A DNA stretch of 21,630 nt. Source: Bacillota bacterium (GTDB lineage: Bacteria > Bacillota > Clostridia > Lachnospirales > Lachnospiraceae). The stretch is taken from contig JAEWMZ010000005.1 of assembly GCA_023392995.1 (NCBI GenBank), forward strand, positions 1 through 21,630, written 5' to 3'. The position numbers and the translations under genes were made by a program. This document shows positions 1 through 7,401 of this stretch, piece by piece. Position 1 is the first letter of the stretch; each line of letters begins with the position of its first letter. The notes beneath the pieces are model-generated. The model saw only the letters and a list, made by a program, of their open reading frames with translations, ran no database searches and was not told the DNA's origin.

Positions 1-440
1 ACATAGTTGGTCAATTTCTCACTGGAGATACAAAGCTGACAGCCTCTTACTCCGGCACTAACTGTTATCTCATCATATAAGATAACGGTTTCATCAAAAT
101 AGGTGGGGAACTTCTTCTTCATACCAATGGGGGAACAGCCACCGCGAATATAACCCGTTGTTCCCAGCAAATCCTTTACATGCAGCATCTCAATTTTTTT
201 ATCACCGATCCTTGAGGCAGCTTTTTTAAGATCAAGCTCCTGATTCACCGGGATGCAAAAGACAACATAGCCCTTCTTCTCCCCCTTTGCCACCAAGGTC
301 TTAAATACCTGCTCCGCAGGTACGTGAATCAAGTCAGCTACATGCTCTCCGCCTAAGTTATTTTCATCAACTTCATATTCTATTGCAGTATATGGGATAC
401 CAGCCTGATCTAGAAGCCGCATCGCATTTGTTTTATTCAT
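1..440 (-). CDS. ybaK: YbaK/EbsC-family Cys-tRNA(Pro) deacylase, 3' end cut by the window edge
   Basis: The reverse strand reads open from an ATG at 440 to the window edge, giving 146 codons of a family usually about 155-160 residues long, so only the last few residues are missing. The family removes cysteine wrongly loaded on tRNA-Pro, in the cytoplasm. Visible family signatures are the N-terminal MNKTNAMRLLDQAGIPY, the VFKTLVAKG segment with its conserved lysine, and the glycine-rich TTGYIRGGCSPIGMKK and SAGVRGCQ segments near the C-terminus. GGAAGG lies 6 nt before the ATG and sets the start. It lies 167 nt downstream of rng in the same direction, separated by a tandem repeat; I see no promoter of its own, so read-through from the rng operon is possible. 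The function call is by family resemblance. Confidence 0.9.
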   Translation of the reverse strand, partial: MNKTNAMRLLDQAGIPYTAIEYEVDENNLGGEHVADLIHVPAEQVFKTLVAKGEKKGYVVFCIPVNQELDLKKAASRIGDKKIEMLHVKDLLGTTGYIRGGCSPIGMKKKFPTYFDETVILYDEITVSAGVRGCQLCISSEKLTNY

Positions 441-483
441 AGAAATCCTTCCTTCGTAGCAGTTCCTTACTCTGGCTTATCAT

Positions 484-592
484 GAAGCCTCTTCTAAAGA
501 TAAACCTTTTCTATTATCTTGAAGCCTCCTCTAAAGATAAGCCTTCCTATTATCTTGAAGCCTCCTCTAAGGATAAGCCTTTTCCATTAACA
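484..592. repeat. Three tandem copies of a 36-37 bp unit between rng and ybaK
   Basis: GAAGCCTCYTCTAAAGATAA starts at 484, 521 and (one base changed) 557, so the units are 37 and 36 bp long with a third partial unit. The change from 37 to 36 shifts the reading frame, which argues against a coding repeat. Each unit also contains AAGCCT twice. The array fills most of the 167-nt gap downstream of rng. No T-tailed hairpin is seen, so it is not an obvious terminator. Confidence 0.8.
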
Positions 593-607
593 ACTTATAT
601 CCGAACA

Positions 608-1843
608 TCACTCTATGGCTTTTTTCTTAAGCTCCTCCAGCTGTTCATGCAAAGGCTTTCTCACCTTTTTTCGGGTTACCTCTACAAGCCCGAGGGCTGT
701 CATATCCACTAATGTTGTTTTAACCGGGTCTTTTTTAAAATATTCCGCCAGTTCCGACATCAATAAATCCTGATCCTTCTTCAGTTCAAGATCAATAAAA
801 TCAATAATAATAATTCCGGACAGATTACGCAGGCGGATCTGCTTTGCTATTTCTTTGGCTGCCTCTCGGTTAACCTTTAGAAAAGTCTCCTGTACTTTTT
901 TCTTACCAGCCACCGCTTTACCGGTGTTTACATCAATGACTGTCAAAGCCTCTGTCGGCTGAATCACTAAGGAACCGCCTGACTTTAACCAAACCATGGA
1001 GCGAATCGCATCGCTTAATTTATCATTTATTCCATACAAGCTGGAAAGACTCAGCAGATCATCCTGATATAATCGTAATTTACCCAGATCCTCCGGCTGA
1101 TAGGTCTCCAGAAATTCCTTCATATGTCCATAAAGCTCTTCGTCATCCGTCACAAATTCATCTACCTTTTCCGTATAGCTGTCGCGAATATCGCAGATGT
1201 AATTGGGTGGTGTTTGATATAATAAAGAAAAGCGATTTTTATGAACTCCAAAAGAGCGGATATTTTCATAGGAAGAGATTAGCCTCTTTATCTCTGCTGC
1301 CAGTAGTTCCTCCGTTACAAATGCGGCATTGGTTCGTACGATAAAGCCATATTCCTTTGTCAGATGCCGTTTTGCGATTTCTCTCAGTCGCTTGCGTTCC
1401 TTTTCATCCGTGATCTTTGCAGATACACCCACCGCAGGCTTCCCATAGGCTAACGCCACATATTTTCCTGTAAAATTAAGATTGGAGCTAACCACCGGTG
1501 CTTTGGTCTTAACATCCTCTTTCGCTACCTGAACAATTAACTCATCCCCGGTCTTAATCTTAACCTCAGTTAAAGCGATTTCCCGGGAAGAAGCTTCCGC
1601 ACCTGCCGACATAATGGGATAATGATTTTCAGCCAGAGAGTAATAACACATTCTGCCGTCCTCAATTTCAATAAACGCGGCATTAATATTCTTAACAATA
1701 TTTTTGACCTTTCCCAGATAGATATTACCTAGAATACCCGTTTCCTCGGATGCATTCAGTGAAACCTGAACCATATCCCTTCCTTCAAAGAACGCAGAAA
1801 TAATTTTGTTATCTTTTTTCGTTATAACTAGCTTATTCTCCAT
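608..1843 (-). CDS. rng: Ribonuclease G/E family endoribonuclease, short clostridial form
   Basis: This is a 411-residue RNase E/G family protein, which cuts single-stranded RNA in rRNA maturation and mRNA turnover. An S1-like RNA-binding segment lies near residues 35-80 (GNIYLGKVKNIV...AAFIEIEDG). The DNase I-like catalytic part carries VIDVNTGK and IIIIDFIDL, placing the two metal-binding aspartates at about D304 and D348, close to D303 and D346 of E. coli RNase E. The chain ends soon after ALGLVEVTRKKVRKP and lacks the CPxCxG zinc-link motif and small domain of the E. coli enzymes. An in-frame TTG at 1897 would add 18 residues but has no ribosome binding site; the ATG at 1843 starts the family-like MENKLVITKK, with AAAGG about 12 nt upstream. 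It is third in the operon after the radical SAM and DUF2344 genes, 164 nt behind the latter. Confidence 0.93.
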   Translation of the reverse strand: MENKLVITKKDNKIISAFFEGRDMVQVSLNASEETGILGNIYLGKVKNIVKNINAAFIEIEDGRMCYYSLAENHYPIMSAGAEASSREIALTEVKIKTGDELIVQVAKEDVKTKAPVVSSNLNFTGKYVALAYGKPAVGVSAKITDEKERKRLREIAKRHLTKEYGFIVRTNAAFVTEELLAAEIKRLISSYENIRSFGVHKNRFSLLYQTPPNYICDIRDSYTEKVDEFVTDDEELYGHMKEFLETYQPEDLGKLRLYQDDLLSLSSLYGINDKLSDAIRSMVWLKSGGSLVIQPTEALTVIDVNTGKAVAGKKKVQETFLKVNREAAKEIAKQIRLRNLSGIIIIDFIDLELKKDQDLLMSELAEYFKKDPVKTTLVDMTALGLVEVTRKKVRKPLHEQLEELKKKAIE

Positions 1844-2007
1844 TCTAACACCGTACCTTTCAATTTTATCTGACCTGTAAAACAGCATCGGTTCCAATCG
1901 TCGTGACCTTTACCGTTATGAATTGAACAGGCCTTATTTGAAGGATTAATAATGTTATATTTCACCCTCCATCTTCCGTTTAGCGGCAATGTATTCTAAT
2001 GCCCTAT

Positions 2008-2862
2008 TTATCGTGGTACTTGGTTTAAGGTTGCCAGTTTTCCAGTTTCTTCATCCCTTGTATAGGTTTCCAGACGATGTACCTGCCATGCAAATTTTTC
2101 AAAGGGAATTCCAAGCTCCTCATAAAAGGCCTCCAGCACCAGTTCGGGCTTCAGGTTCGCACTGCTTCCGGTATCCAGCTGCAGATAAAGCTTAATACCG
2201 TTATCATAAGCCTCAGCAACACTCTGCGTTTTATTTATGCAATTATTCTGTTCCGTACCATCCATCCTGCTATTCTCAGTACTGGCAGAAAAAGAAAGTT
2301 CCGCTTTAAGCTTCTCCTCATACTCCTCTTCACAAAAAGCAATCAGTCGAATCATTGGCTTAATATCTACTTCCTGTTCCGACTTTTTCGTTTTCTTACC
2401 AATCACAATCTCCTGCTTGTCAAAAAAGCGTTCAAAGGCTGCTTGAAACTCCTTCTGATTGGATATATCTTCCTTTAGCTGATAGCCATCCTTTAAGGAA
2501 ACCAGATAATCAGCCGCCGCAACTAAGGACATGGCCGTAACCACCTTTGTATTAAATTCCGCTTCCAACAGCGGATGGAATTCTACTATATGAAAGCCCT
2601 CGGTCAGCACCGAGTTCAGTCGTTCTATCATTGTAGACGGCTCATCACTGGACAATAAGGATACATCCAGGTACTCCGCATCTGAGGTCAATCCAACTCC
2701 TAGGGGTGCTGCAAAGGACATAATCTGGTGAGGGCTAAAGCCCTTGGAATATTCATTATCAAAGTTAGCCCTGCGGAAGGCTTTTTGAAAATATCTCATT
2801 ACATCCAGATGACCAATGAATTTCATCGCACCATATTTTTGAAACTTAAATCTTGCTTTCAT
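2008..2862 (-). CDS. DUF2344 (TIGR03936) radical SAM-linked protein
   Basis: This 284-residue protein matches the TIGR03936/DUF2344 family, found beside or fused to the TIGR03960 radical SAM protein, exactly the arrangement here. The N-terminal signature is MKARFKFQKYGAMKFIGHLD, followed by a conserved ...MRYFQKAFRRANFDNEYSKGFSPHQ region and GVGLTSDAEYLDV. The biochemical role is unknown; a partnership in RNA or ribosome modification is inferred only from its constant neighbours, including RNase G. The ATG at 2862 has GGAGG 9 nt upstream; a longer reading frame to 2919 lies inside the preceding gene and is not needed. The start overlaps the end of the radical SAM gene by 17 nt, which suggests translational coupling. 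A hydrophilic stretch at about residues 190-215 interrupts the more conserved ends and may be a variable insertion. Confidence 0.9.
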   Translation of the reverse strand: MKARFKFQKYGAMKFIGHLDVMRYFQKAFRRANFDNEYSKGFSPHQIMSFAAPLGVGLTSDAEYLDVSLLSSDEPSTMIERLNSVLTEGFHIVEFHPLLEAEFNTKVVTAMSLVAAADYLVSLKDGYQLKEDISNQKEFQAAFERFFDKQEIVIGKKTKKSEQEVDIKPMIRLIAFCEEEYEEKLKAELSFSASTENSRMDGTEQNNCINKTQSVAEAYDNGIKLYLQLDTGSSANLKPELVLEAFYEELGIPFEKFAWQVHRLETYTRDEETGKLATLNQVPR

Positions 2863-4750
2863 CGGTAACTGCCTCCTTTTTTTCCGGTACACTCTCTTCC
2901 ACGCACACTCCGCCGCCAAAATGCTTTACGCCGCAGTTCATGCATGCTTGCCGGCAATTAGGAGTCACTTTTTCTCCCTTTGCTCTCTTATATTCTCTTA
3001 GCAGGAACTCCTTCGTTACACCAGTGTCGATAAAATCCCAAGGGAATATTTCATCTTCTGCGCGCTCCCTACAATTGTAGAACTCAATCGACAAATGATT
3101 ATCCTCAAAGGCTTTTTTCCACTGGTCATAATAGAAGAATTCACTCCAGGAGTCATAGAGGCAGCCCGCCTGATATGCATCATAAATCACCTTGCTGATC
3201 TTACGGTCGCCTCTCGCCAGAACACCCTCCAGCTCTGTCAGCTTCGCTTCATGCCAGCGGTATTTGATGCTTTTCCGGTTTAACTGCTCATTCATCTTAT
3301 CACGGAGGAAATGAGCCTTCTTTATAAACCCTTCTCCGGTGTCCATCTGACACCACTGAAACGGAGTAAAGGGCTTTGGCACAAAGAAGGAGGTACTGGA
3401 GGTAATACTTACTTTACCAGCTCTCTGCTCCTTTGGTATGGTATAATATTCTCTGGCGATCCGATCCGATAACACAGCTATGCCTTCAATATCTTCCAGA
3501 GTCTCTGTCGGCAGCCCCAACATAAAGTATAGCTTTACTTGATTCCAGCCGCTTTGGAAGGCCTTCATCGCTCCGCCAAGAATCACCTCTTCTGTCAAGC
3601 CCTTATTAATAACATCTCTAAGCTTCTGGGTACCCGCCTCCGGCGCAAAGGTCAGGCTGCTCTTACGAATATCCTGCACCTTGCTCATAACATCCAGGGC
3701 AAAGGCATCGATTCGCAGAGAAGGCAGGGATATGTTCACTCCCTTGGAACCAAACTCTTCAATTAAGAAATAAACCAATTCCTGAAGCTGAGAATAATCG
3801 CTGGAGCTTAGAGAACTTAAGGAAATCTCTTCATGACCCGTGGACTGAAGCATCTCATAGGCACATTTTTTCAAATATTCTAAATCACGCTCTCTGGTTG
3901 GACGATAGATCATACCCGCCTGACAGAAACGGCAGCCGCGGATACAACCGCGTTGAATCTCCAGTACCACCCTGTCCTGGGTTGCCTTAATAAAGGGTAC
4001 AATCGGTCTGGTGGGATAAAAGGCCTCACTTAAATTCATTTCTACCTGCTTTACTACTTTTTCAGGGGCGTGGGGATTATTCGGGACATAGCTCTCAATT
4101 GTTCCATCTTCTTTGTAGCTCACATCATAAAATGCAGGGACATACATTCCTTCAATCTGAGCCACCATTTCTAAATACTCTTTTCTGGACTTCCCAGCCT
4201 TTTTACACTCCTTATAGGTATCTAACAGCTGGTCATACGCCGTCTCACCTTCACCAATATAGAAGAAATCAAAGAAATCTGCTATGGGTTCCGGGTTATA
4301 GCTGCAGGGACCGCCTCCGATTACGATCGGGTCTGCTTCTGTACGATCCTTCGCATAAATAGGGATTTGGGATAATTCAAGTACCTGCAAAATATTCGTA
4401 TAACACATCTCATATTGCAGGGTAATTCCAAGGAAATCAAAATCCTTCACCGGATCCTGGCTTTCCAACGCAAACAGAGGGATATTCTTCTCCCTCATCA
4501 GCTTGTCCATATCAACCCAGGGTGAGTAGACTCTCTCACAATAGGTATCTTCTCTTCGATTGATTATATCGTATAAAATTTGTATGCCCAGATGTGACAT
4601 ACCAATCTCATACACATCCGGGAAACACATACAAAAACGTATATCCATCTTTGCCGGGTCTTTCACCTGCATATTTACTTCACCGCCGATGTATCTCGCC
4701 GGTTTTTCCACAGTTAATAATATTTCATCAGATAGAGCCAGTTTTTTCAT
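2846..4750 (-). CDS. B12-binding-domain-type radical SAM protein, TIGR03960 family
   Basis: This is a radical SAM enzyme of about 634 residues. The iron-sulfur cluster motif CxxxCxxC is visible as GCIRGCRFCQAG at about residues 265-278, preceded by a cobalamin-binding-like N-terminal domain (PDVYEIGMSHLGIQILYDIIN, then IVIGGGPCSYNPEP). A second cysteine cluster, CRQACMNCGVK, lies near the C-terminus. The substrate is unknown for this family. A possible start at 4780 has no good ribosome binding site, whereas the ATG at 4750 is preceded by GGAGGTAAA and starts MKKLALSDEILL, so I choose 4750. It is the first gene of the operon, driven by the promoter at 4802-4830 and overlapping the DUF2344 gene. 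In many clostridia the same group is followed by rplU and rpmA; here ybaK follows instead. Confidence 0.93.
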   Translation of the reverse strand: MKKLALSDEILLTVEKPARYIGGEVNMQVKDPAKMDIRFCMCFPDVYEIGMSHLGIQILYDIINRREDTYCERVYSPWVDMDKLMREKNIPLFALESQDPVKDFDFLGITLQYEMCYTNILQVLELSQIPIYAKDRTEADPIVIGGGPCSYNPEPIADFFDFFYIGEGETAYDQLLDTYKECKKAGKSRKEYLEMVAQIEGMYVPAFYDVSYKEDGTIESYVPNNPHAPEKVVKQVEMNLSEAFYPTRPIVPFIKATQDRVVLEIQRGCIRGCRFCQAGMIYRPTRERDLEYLKKCAYEMLQSTGHEEISLSSLSSSDYSQLQELVYFLIEEFGSKGVNISLPSLRIDAFALDVMSKVQDIRKSSLTFAPEAGTQKLRDVINKGLTEEVILGGAMKAFQSGWNQVKLYFMLGLPTETLEDIEGIAVLSDRIAREYYTIPKEQRAGKVSITSSTSFFVPKPFTPFQWCQMDTGEGFIKKAHFLRDKMNEQLNRKSIKYRWHEAKLTELEGVLARGDRKISKVIYDAYQAGCLYDSWSEFFYYDQWKKAFEDNHLSIEFYNCRERAEDEIFPWDFIDTGVTKEFLLREYKRAKGEKVTPNCRQACMNCGVKHFGGGVCVEESVPEKKEAVTDESKI

Positions 4751-4801
4751 TTTACCTCCATGATGCCCATTATGAGACATCCTACCGCTTTTCTATCCGA
4801 T

Positions 4802-4830
4802 ATTATAACTGATCTGCTGAAAAATTACAA
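4802..4830 (-). promoter_or_regulatory. Sigma-A-like promoter of the radical SAM/DUF2344/rng operon
   Basis: On the minus strand TTGTAA (4830-4825) is separated by exactly 17 nt from a perfect TATAAT (4807-4802). The start of transcription would fall near 4795, giving a leader of about 45 nt before the ATG at 4750. Confidence 0.75.
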
Positions 4831-4846
4831 CGAACAAACACATATG

Positions 4847-4874
4847 AATTATTGTCCGTAAATTATTGTCGGTA
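4847..4874. repeat. 14-bp direct repeat upstream of the operon promoter
   Basis: AATTATTGTCCGTA (4847-4860) is followed immediately by AATTATTGTCGGTA (4861-4874), 13 of 14 bases alike. The pair sits directly upstream of the -35 box, a position where an activator could bind. No regulator is proposed. Confidence 0.4.
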
Positions 4875-4938
4875 CTTCCTTACGTAAATTCCCCTTTATG
4901 TCCTTGTCTGATCTATGCGCCAAGGCAAGCCTTTCTTC

Positions 4939-5655
4939 TCATTTTAACCAGGTGACAATATAATCCTCGATGTTATCCATCATATCATTCTGTGTTATAT
5001 ATTCCTGCACTTTTTCATTGGAAAGACTTCCGATCTTCAGATCCAGCTTATCAATGATAAATATGGTCAAAAATAATACAACCGCACAAACCATTCTTGC
5101 CACTAAAAAACGAAAAGCTGCCAGCTCTTGTGGTGTGCCGTCCTCGGAGCGCTTCACTGTGTCCATGGAATACCTGTTATCCTCAGGTCTATCTTCATGA
5201 CCCTCACGGAACAAGTTCCAGGTCTTTGCTTTCTTCGGAATACTCTCCTGTGCTGCGTCGCTCTCCGGATTCATATAATTCACGTCATAGGGTTTACTGT
5301 ATACCTGAAGATCACTCAGCTGTCGCAGGCAGGCCTCCCTAGCCTGTCGGATATATTCTGCTCTGGATACTGCCAGCGAATCATTGATATGATCATAGGA
5401 AACCAGCGGGAACTCCGGGTCATGGACAGAAATATCCCTTTTTATCTTATTATTACCGCCAAAATAGGTTTCTTCCACCCGATAGGCATTCATTGTACCT
5501 GGTCTTGCTGTTTTATCATTCACATGAAGTGAATTTGTCTGCTGATTCATCCTGGTATCCGGCTCTTTACCAACAAGAAATAAGTTATCATTCATATTTT
5601 GGGATAAATTTTTTTCGATCTGTCGAACCATTGAATCCTCGCTTTTATTATCCAC
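4939..5655 (-). CDS. Unknown protein with a long hydrophilic N-terminal part and one C-terminal membrane segment
   Basis: I do not recognise this 238-residue protein. About 180 N-terminal residues are hydrophilic and rich in D, E, N, R and S, with no signal peptide. One clear membrane segment follows at about residues 183-203 (VARMVCAVVLFLTIFIIDKL), then about 34 mostly polar residues. This resembles a cytoplasmic domain anchored near its C-terminus. The reading frame opens at a GTG at 5673, but the GTG at 5655 has AAGGGGGA a few bases upstream and starts VDNKSEDS, so I prefer 5655; an ATG at residue 15 of the longer form is a third option. It lies 188 nt upstream of the radical SAM gene in the same direction, but that gene has its own promoter. 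It is divergent from the zinc-ribbon protein gene. No function is proposed. Confidence 0.7.
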   Translation of the reverse strand: MDNKSEDSMVRQIEKNLSQNMNDNLFLVGKEPDTRMNQQTNSLHVNDKTARPGTMNAYRVEETYFGGNNKIKRDISVHDPEFPLVSYDHINDSLAVSRAEYIRQAREACLRQLSDLQVYSKPYDVNYMNPESDAAQESIPKKAKTWNLFREGHEDRPEDNRYSMDTVKRSEDGTPQELAAFRFLVARMVCAVVLFLTIFIIDKLDLKIGSLSNEKVQEYITQNDMMDNIEDYIVTWLK

Positions 5656-5823
5656 TTTAGTTCCCCCTTCCACCTGTTATAGAAAGTTCTGTTGTCTGGT
5701 TTTATGGCCAATGCTTTTTTCTAAAAATCGATTTGATCTCTCTCTTGTCTTAGCTGACAACCTGTCACTTGGTTCATTATATTATTTCATTCTCATATAT
5801 ATGATTGCTTTTCCAGTTTTTCA

Positions 5824-5852
5824 TTGAAAAATCCAAATTTTTCATTTATAAT
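5824..5852 (+). promoter_or_regulatory. Sigma-A-like promoter of the zinc-ribbon protein gene
   Basis: TTGAAA (5824-5829) and TATAAT (5847-5852) are 17 nt apart. Transcription would start near 5859, giving a leader of about 120 nt. The rest of the divergent 5656-5979 gap is AT-rich, with only the hairpin listed next and a small dyad (TGAC-N5-GTCA near 5757). Confidence 0.75.
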
Positions 5853-5863
5853 ATCCTTAGTCA

Positions 5864-5887
5864 AGGAACTGCCAAAAGGCAGTTCCT
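5864..5887 (+). promoter_or_regulatory. Perfect stem-loop at the 5' end of the zinc-ribbon mRNA
   Basis: AGGAACTGCC and GGCAGTTCCT form a 10-bp perfect stem with loop AAAA. It would lie within a few bases of the predicted transcript 5' end and has no T tract, so it looks like a 5' stabilising or regulatory hairpin rather than a terminator. Confidence 0.55.
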
Positions 5888-5979
5888 ATCAGCGTGTTTG
5901 AAAGCAAGGTTGCCTTTGGGATATGTTTTTCTTCATGTTCTCTTGTTTTCCCGCAAATCATAAGATTGGAGTTGATATT

Positions 5980-6930
5980 ATGCCTTGGTGTCCTAATTGT
6001 AAAGCGGAGTACCAGCCAGGATTTACCGTTTGTTCCGATTGTAAGGTCGAGCTTGTTGAAGATATCAAAGAAGCTGAGGTCTTAATCCCCTTCTTTCAGG
6101 CTGAGGAAAAAAAAGTTGCTGAAAAGTTAGTTAAATTTTTCGACTACTCTGATTTACTCTCCTCCCTGGAGTACGATGAGGAAAATGCAGTTTATGTTGT
6201 ATCGATCCCTCCTAAGAAACAGCAGGAGGCAAAAAAGCTCTATCAGGCTTTTTATTACGTAGAAAAAGAAAGACTTGCCAGCGGAGAAACGGATCATCAC
6301 GCTAAAAAAGAGGATAAAAAAGCCTCAGAGAACAGCGAAGAGGACTTGGACGAAGAAGCTGGAGAGGGTGCTGAATTCGAAAGCTTTGATAACCATTCTG
6401 AGGAAGAAGCCTTACTTGAGGATGAATATAAGGAGATTACTCCCGGCGATGAAATCAATGCCTTTGATGAAAAGCCGGAACCTTCCGTATATGTTATGAA
6501 GGCAGATCAATTCAAGGATTTAACCGGAACGGTATGGATCTTCCTGCTGTTTGGTGTCGCCGGTCTTGTGGTCGTACTCCTCAATGTCATTGGCGTACTT
6601 CACTTTTTCAACGGCTGGATACCGAATACCGTAATGGGCGCCCTATTCCTCTTCTTCTTATACGTTGCCCAAAGTACGAACAGCAAGGCCAAAAAGGTTC
6701 AGGCTGAGATCGATGCGGAGAATAAATTAACCGAGCAAATTAATGATTGGTTAAAGGCTCATATTACGGAAGAGCTTGTCTCCTCTCTTCATGATGAGAA
6801 TATCTCCGAAGAACTTAACTATATTCGCATCACTGATAAAGTAAAGGATATGCTGATTGAAGAATTCGGTAATCAAAATCTGGCTTACCTGGATCGCTTG
6901 ATTGAGGAATACTATAACGAGAACTTTTAA
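5980..6930 (+). CDS. Zinc-ribbon membrane protein of unknown function
   Basis: This 316-residue protein starts with a treble-clef/zinc-ribbon motif, CPNC at residues 4-7 and CSDC at 18-21 (CX2C-X10-CX2C). A compact domain follows at about residues 30-95 (EVLIPFFQAEEKKVAEKLVK... VYVVSIPPKKQQEAKKLYQ), resembling the DUF2007 type of putative signal-transducing domain. Then come a strongly acidic linker of about 60 residues, two hydrophobic segments at about 190-235 (VWIFLLFGVAGLVVVLLNVI, then TVMGALFLFFLYVA) and a charged, helical C-terminal tail. The ATG at 5980 has TGGAG 8 nt upstream and gives the family-like MPWCPNCK; longer frames upstream are unsupported. The gene is monocistronic, with its own promoter and a strong terminator at 6975-7035. 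The molecular role is unknown; the DUF2007 resemblance is a judgement by eye. Confidence 0.8.
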   Translation: MPWCPNCKAEYQPGFTVCSDCKVELVEDIKEAEVLIPFFQAEEKKVAEKLVKFFDYSDLLSSLEYDEENAVYVVSIPPKKQQEAKKLYQAFYYVEKERLASGETDHHAKKEDKKASENSEEDLDEEAGEGAEFESFDNHSEEEALLEDEYKEITPGDEINAFDEKPEPSVYVMKADQFKDLTGTVWIFLLFGVAGLVVVLLNVIGVLHFFNGWIPNTVMGALFLFFLYVAQSTNSKAKKVQAEIDAENKLTEQINDWLKAHITEELVSSLHDENISEELNYIRITDKVKDMLIEEFGNQNLAYLDRLIEEYYNENF

Positions 6931-6974
6931 GTTTTTTGACTTTTATCTAAGTAATAATCGCTGCATGATTTATC

Positions 6975-7035
6975 CTGCTCCCTGGATGGTTTTTTCTAAC
7001 GTTGTGAAAGAACCTTCTATGGGAGCAGTTTTTTT
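6975..7035 (+). terminator. Rho-independent terminator after the zinc-ribbon gene
   Basis: CTGCTCCC (6975-6982) pairs with GGGAGCAG (7021-7028). Inside, GGTTTTTTC pairs with GAAAGAACC with one wobble. The stem is followed by seven T. A second hairpin, CGAAATGA/TCATTTCG (7038-7064), follows directly. Confidence 0.9.
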
Positions 7036-7137
7036 GCCGAAATGAATGCCTTACACTCATTTCGAGATAGTTATTCTAATTATTTATTGCCAAAAATAAA
7101 ATCCCCTTCCAATTGTCGACTCTTTGCCCTGGAATAG

Positions 7138-7165
7138 TTGACAATCATCCGGGCTGTGGTATACT
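7138..7165 (+). promoter_or_regulatory. Strong sigma-A-like promoter of the birA leader
   Basis: TTGACA (7138-7143) and TATACT (7160-7165) are 16 nt apart. Transcription would start near 7172, leaving a leader of about 230 nt before birA that contains the repeat at 7194-7260. Confidence 0.75.
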
Positions 7166-7193
7166 AAATTTGTTTCAAGCATCTCTCTTTTAC

Positions 7194-7260
7194 GTTAACC
7201 GTCATTCGTGCACAGGTCGCTGGGTGCAGGATGTGAAATGCTTTGTATTTCACATTAACT
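7194..7260 (+). repeat. Second repeat family, copy 1, in the birA leader
   Basis: From CATTCG (7203) to CATTA (7257) this aligns with 16775-16830 with one gap; the final 37 positions match at 30. The core is a hairpin, TGTGAAAT (7232-7239) with ATTTCACA, 8 bp perfect. The segment also carries a short direct repeat (GTTAACCGTCATT / ATTAACTGTCATA) around the core. Function unknown. The remainder of the 6931-7401 gap shows only the features listed here. Confidence 0.65.
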
Positions 7261-7401
7261 GTCATAGGATAACGAAAAAAGGATTGGATTTTGTTAAAGC
7301 CATCTCATAACTTGATTATTTTGATTTTCCAAAATCTAATTGCGATGCAAAAAATTATATAGGATAAGGAATGTGGCACATGTTGTCACTTGGATATTAC
7401 C

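Noticed and set aside
1844..1897. N-terminal extension of RNase G from a TTG
   Set aside because: It has no ribosome binding site and the extra residues do not resemble the family, while the ATG at 1843 gives the usual N-terminus.
2077..2478. 133-codon plus-strand frame
   Set aside because: It is antisense to the well-supported DUF2344 gene and has no features of its own.
7172..7401. Riboswitch in the birA leader
   Set aside because: I could not match it to any riboswitch class; the hairpin belongs to a dispersed repeat also found at 16766-16830.
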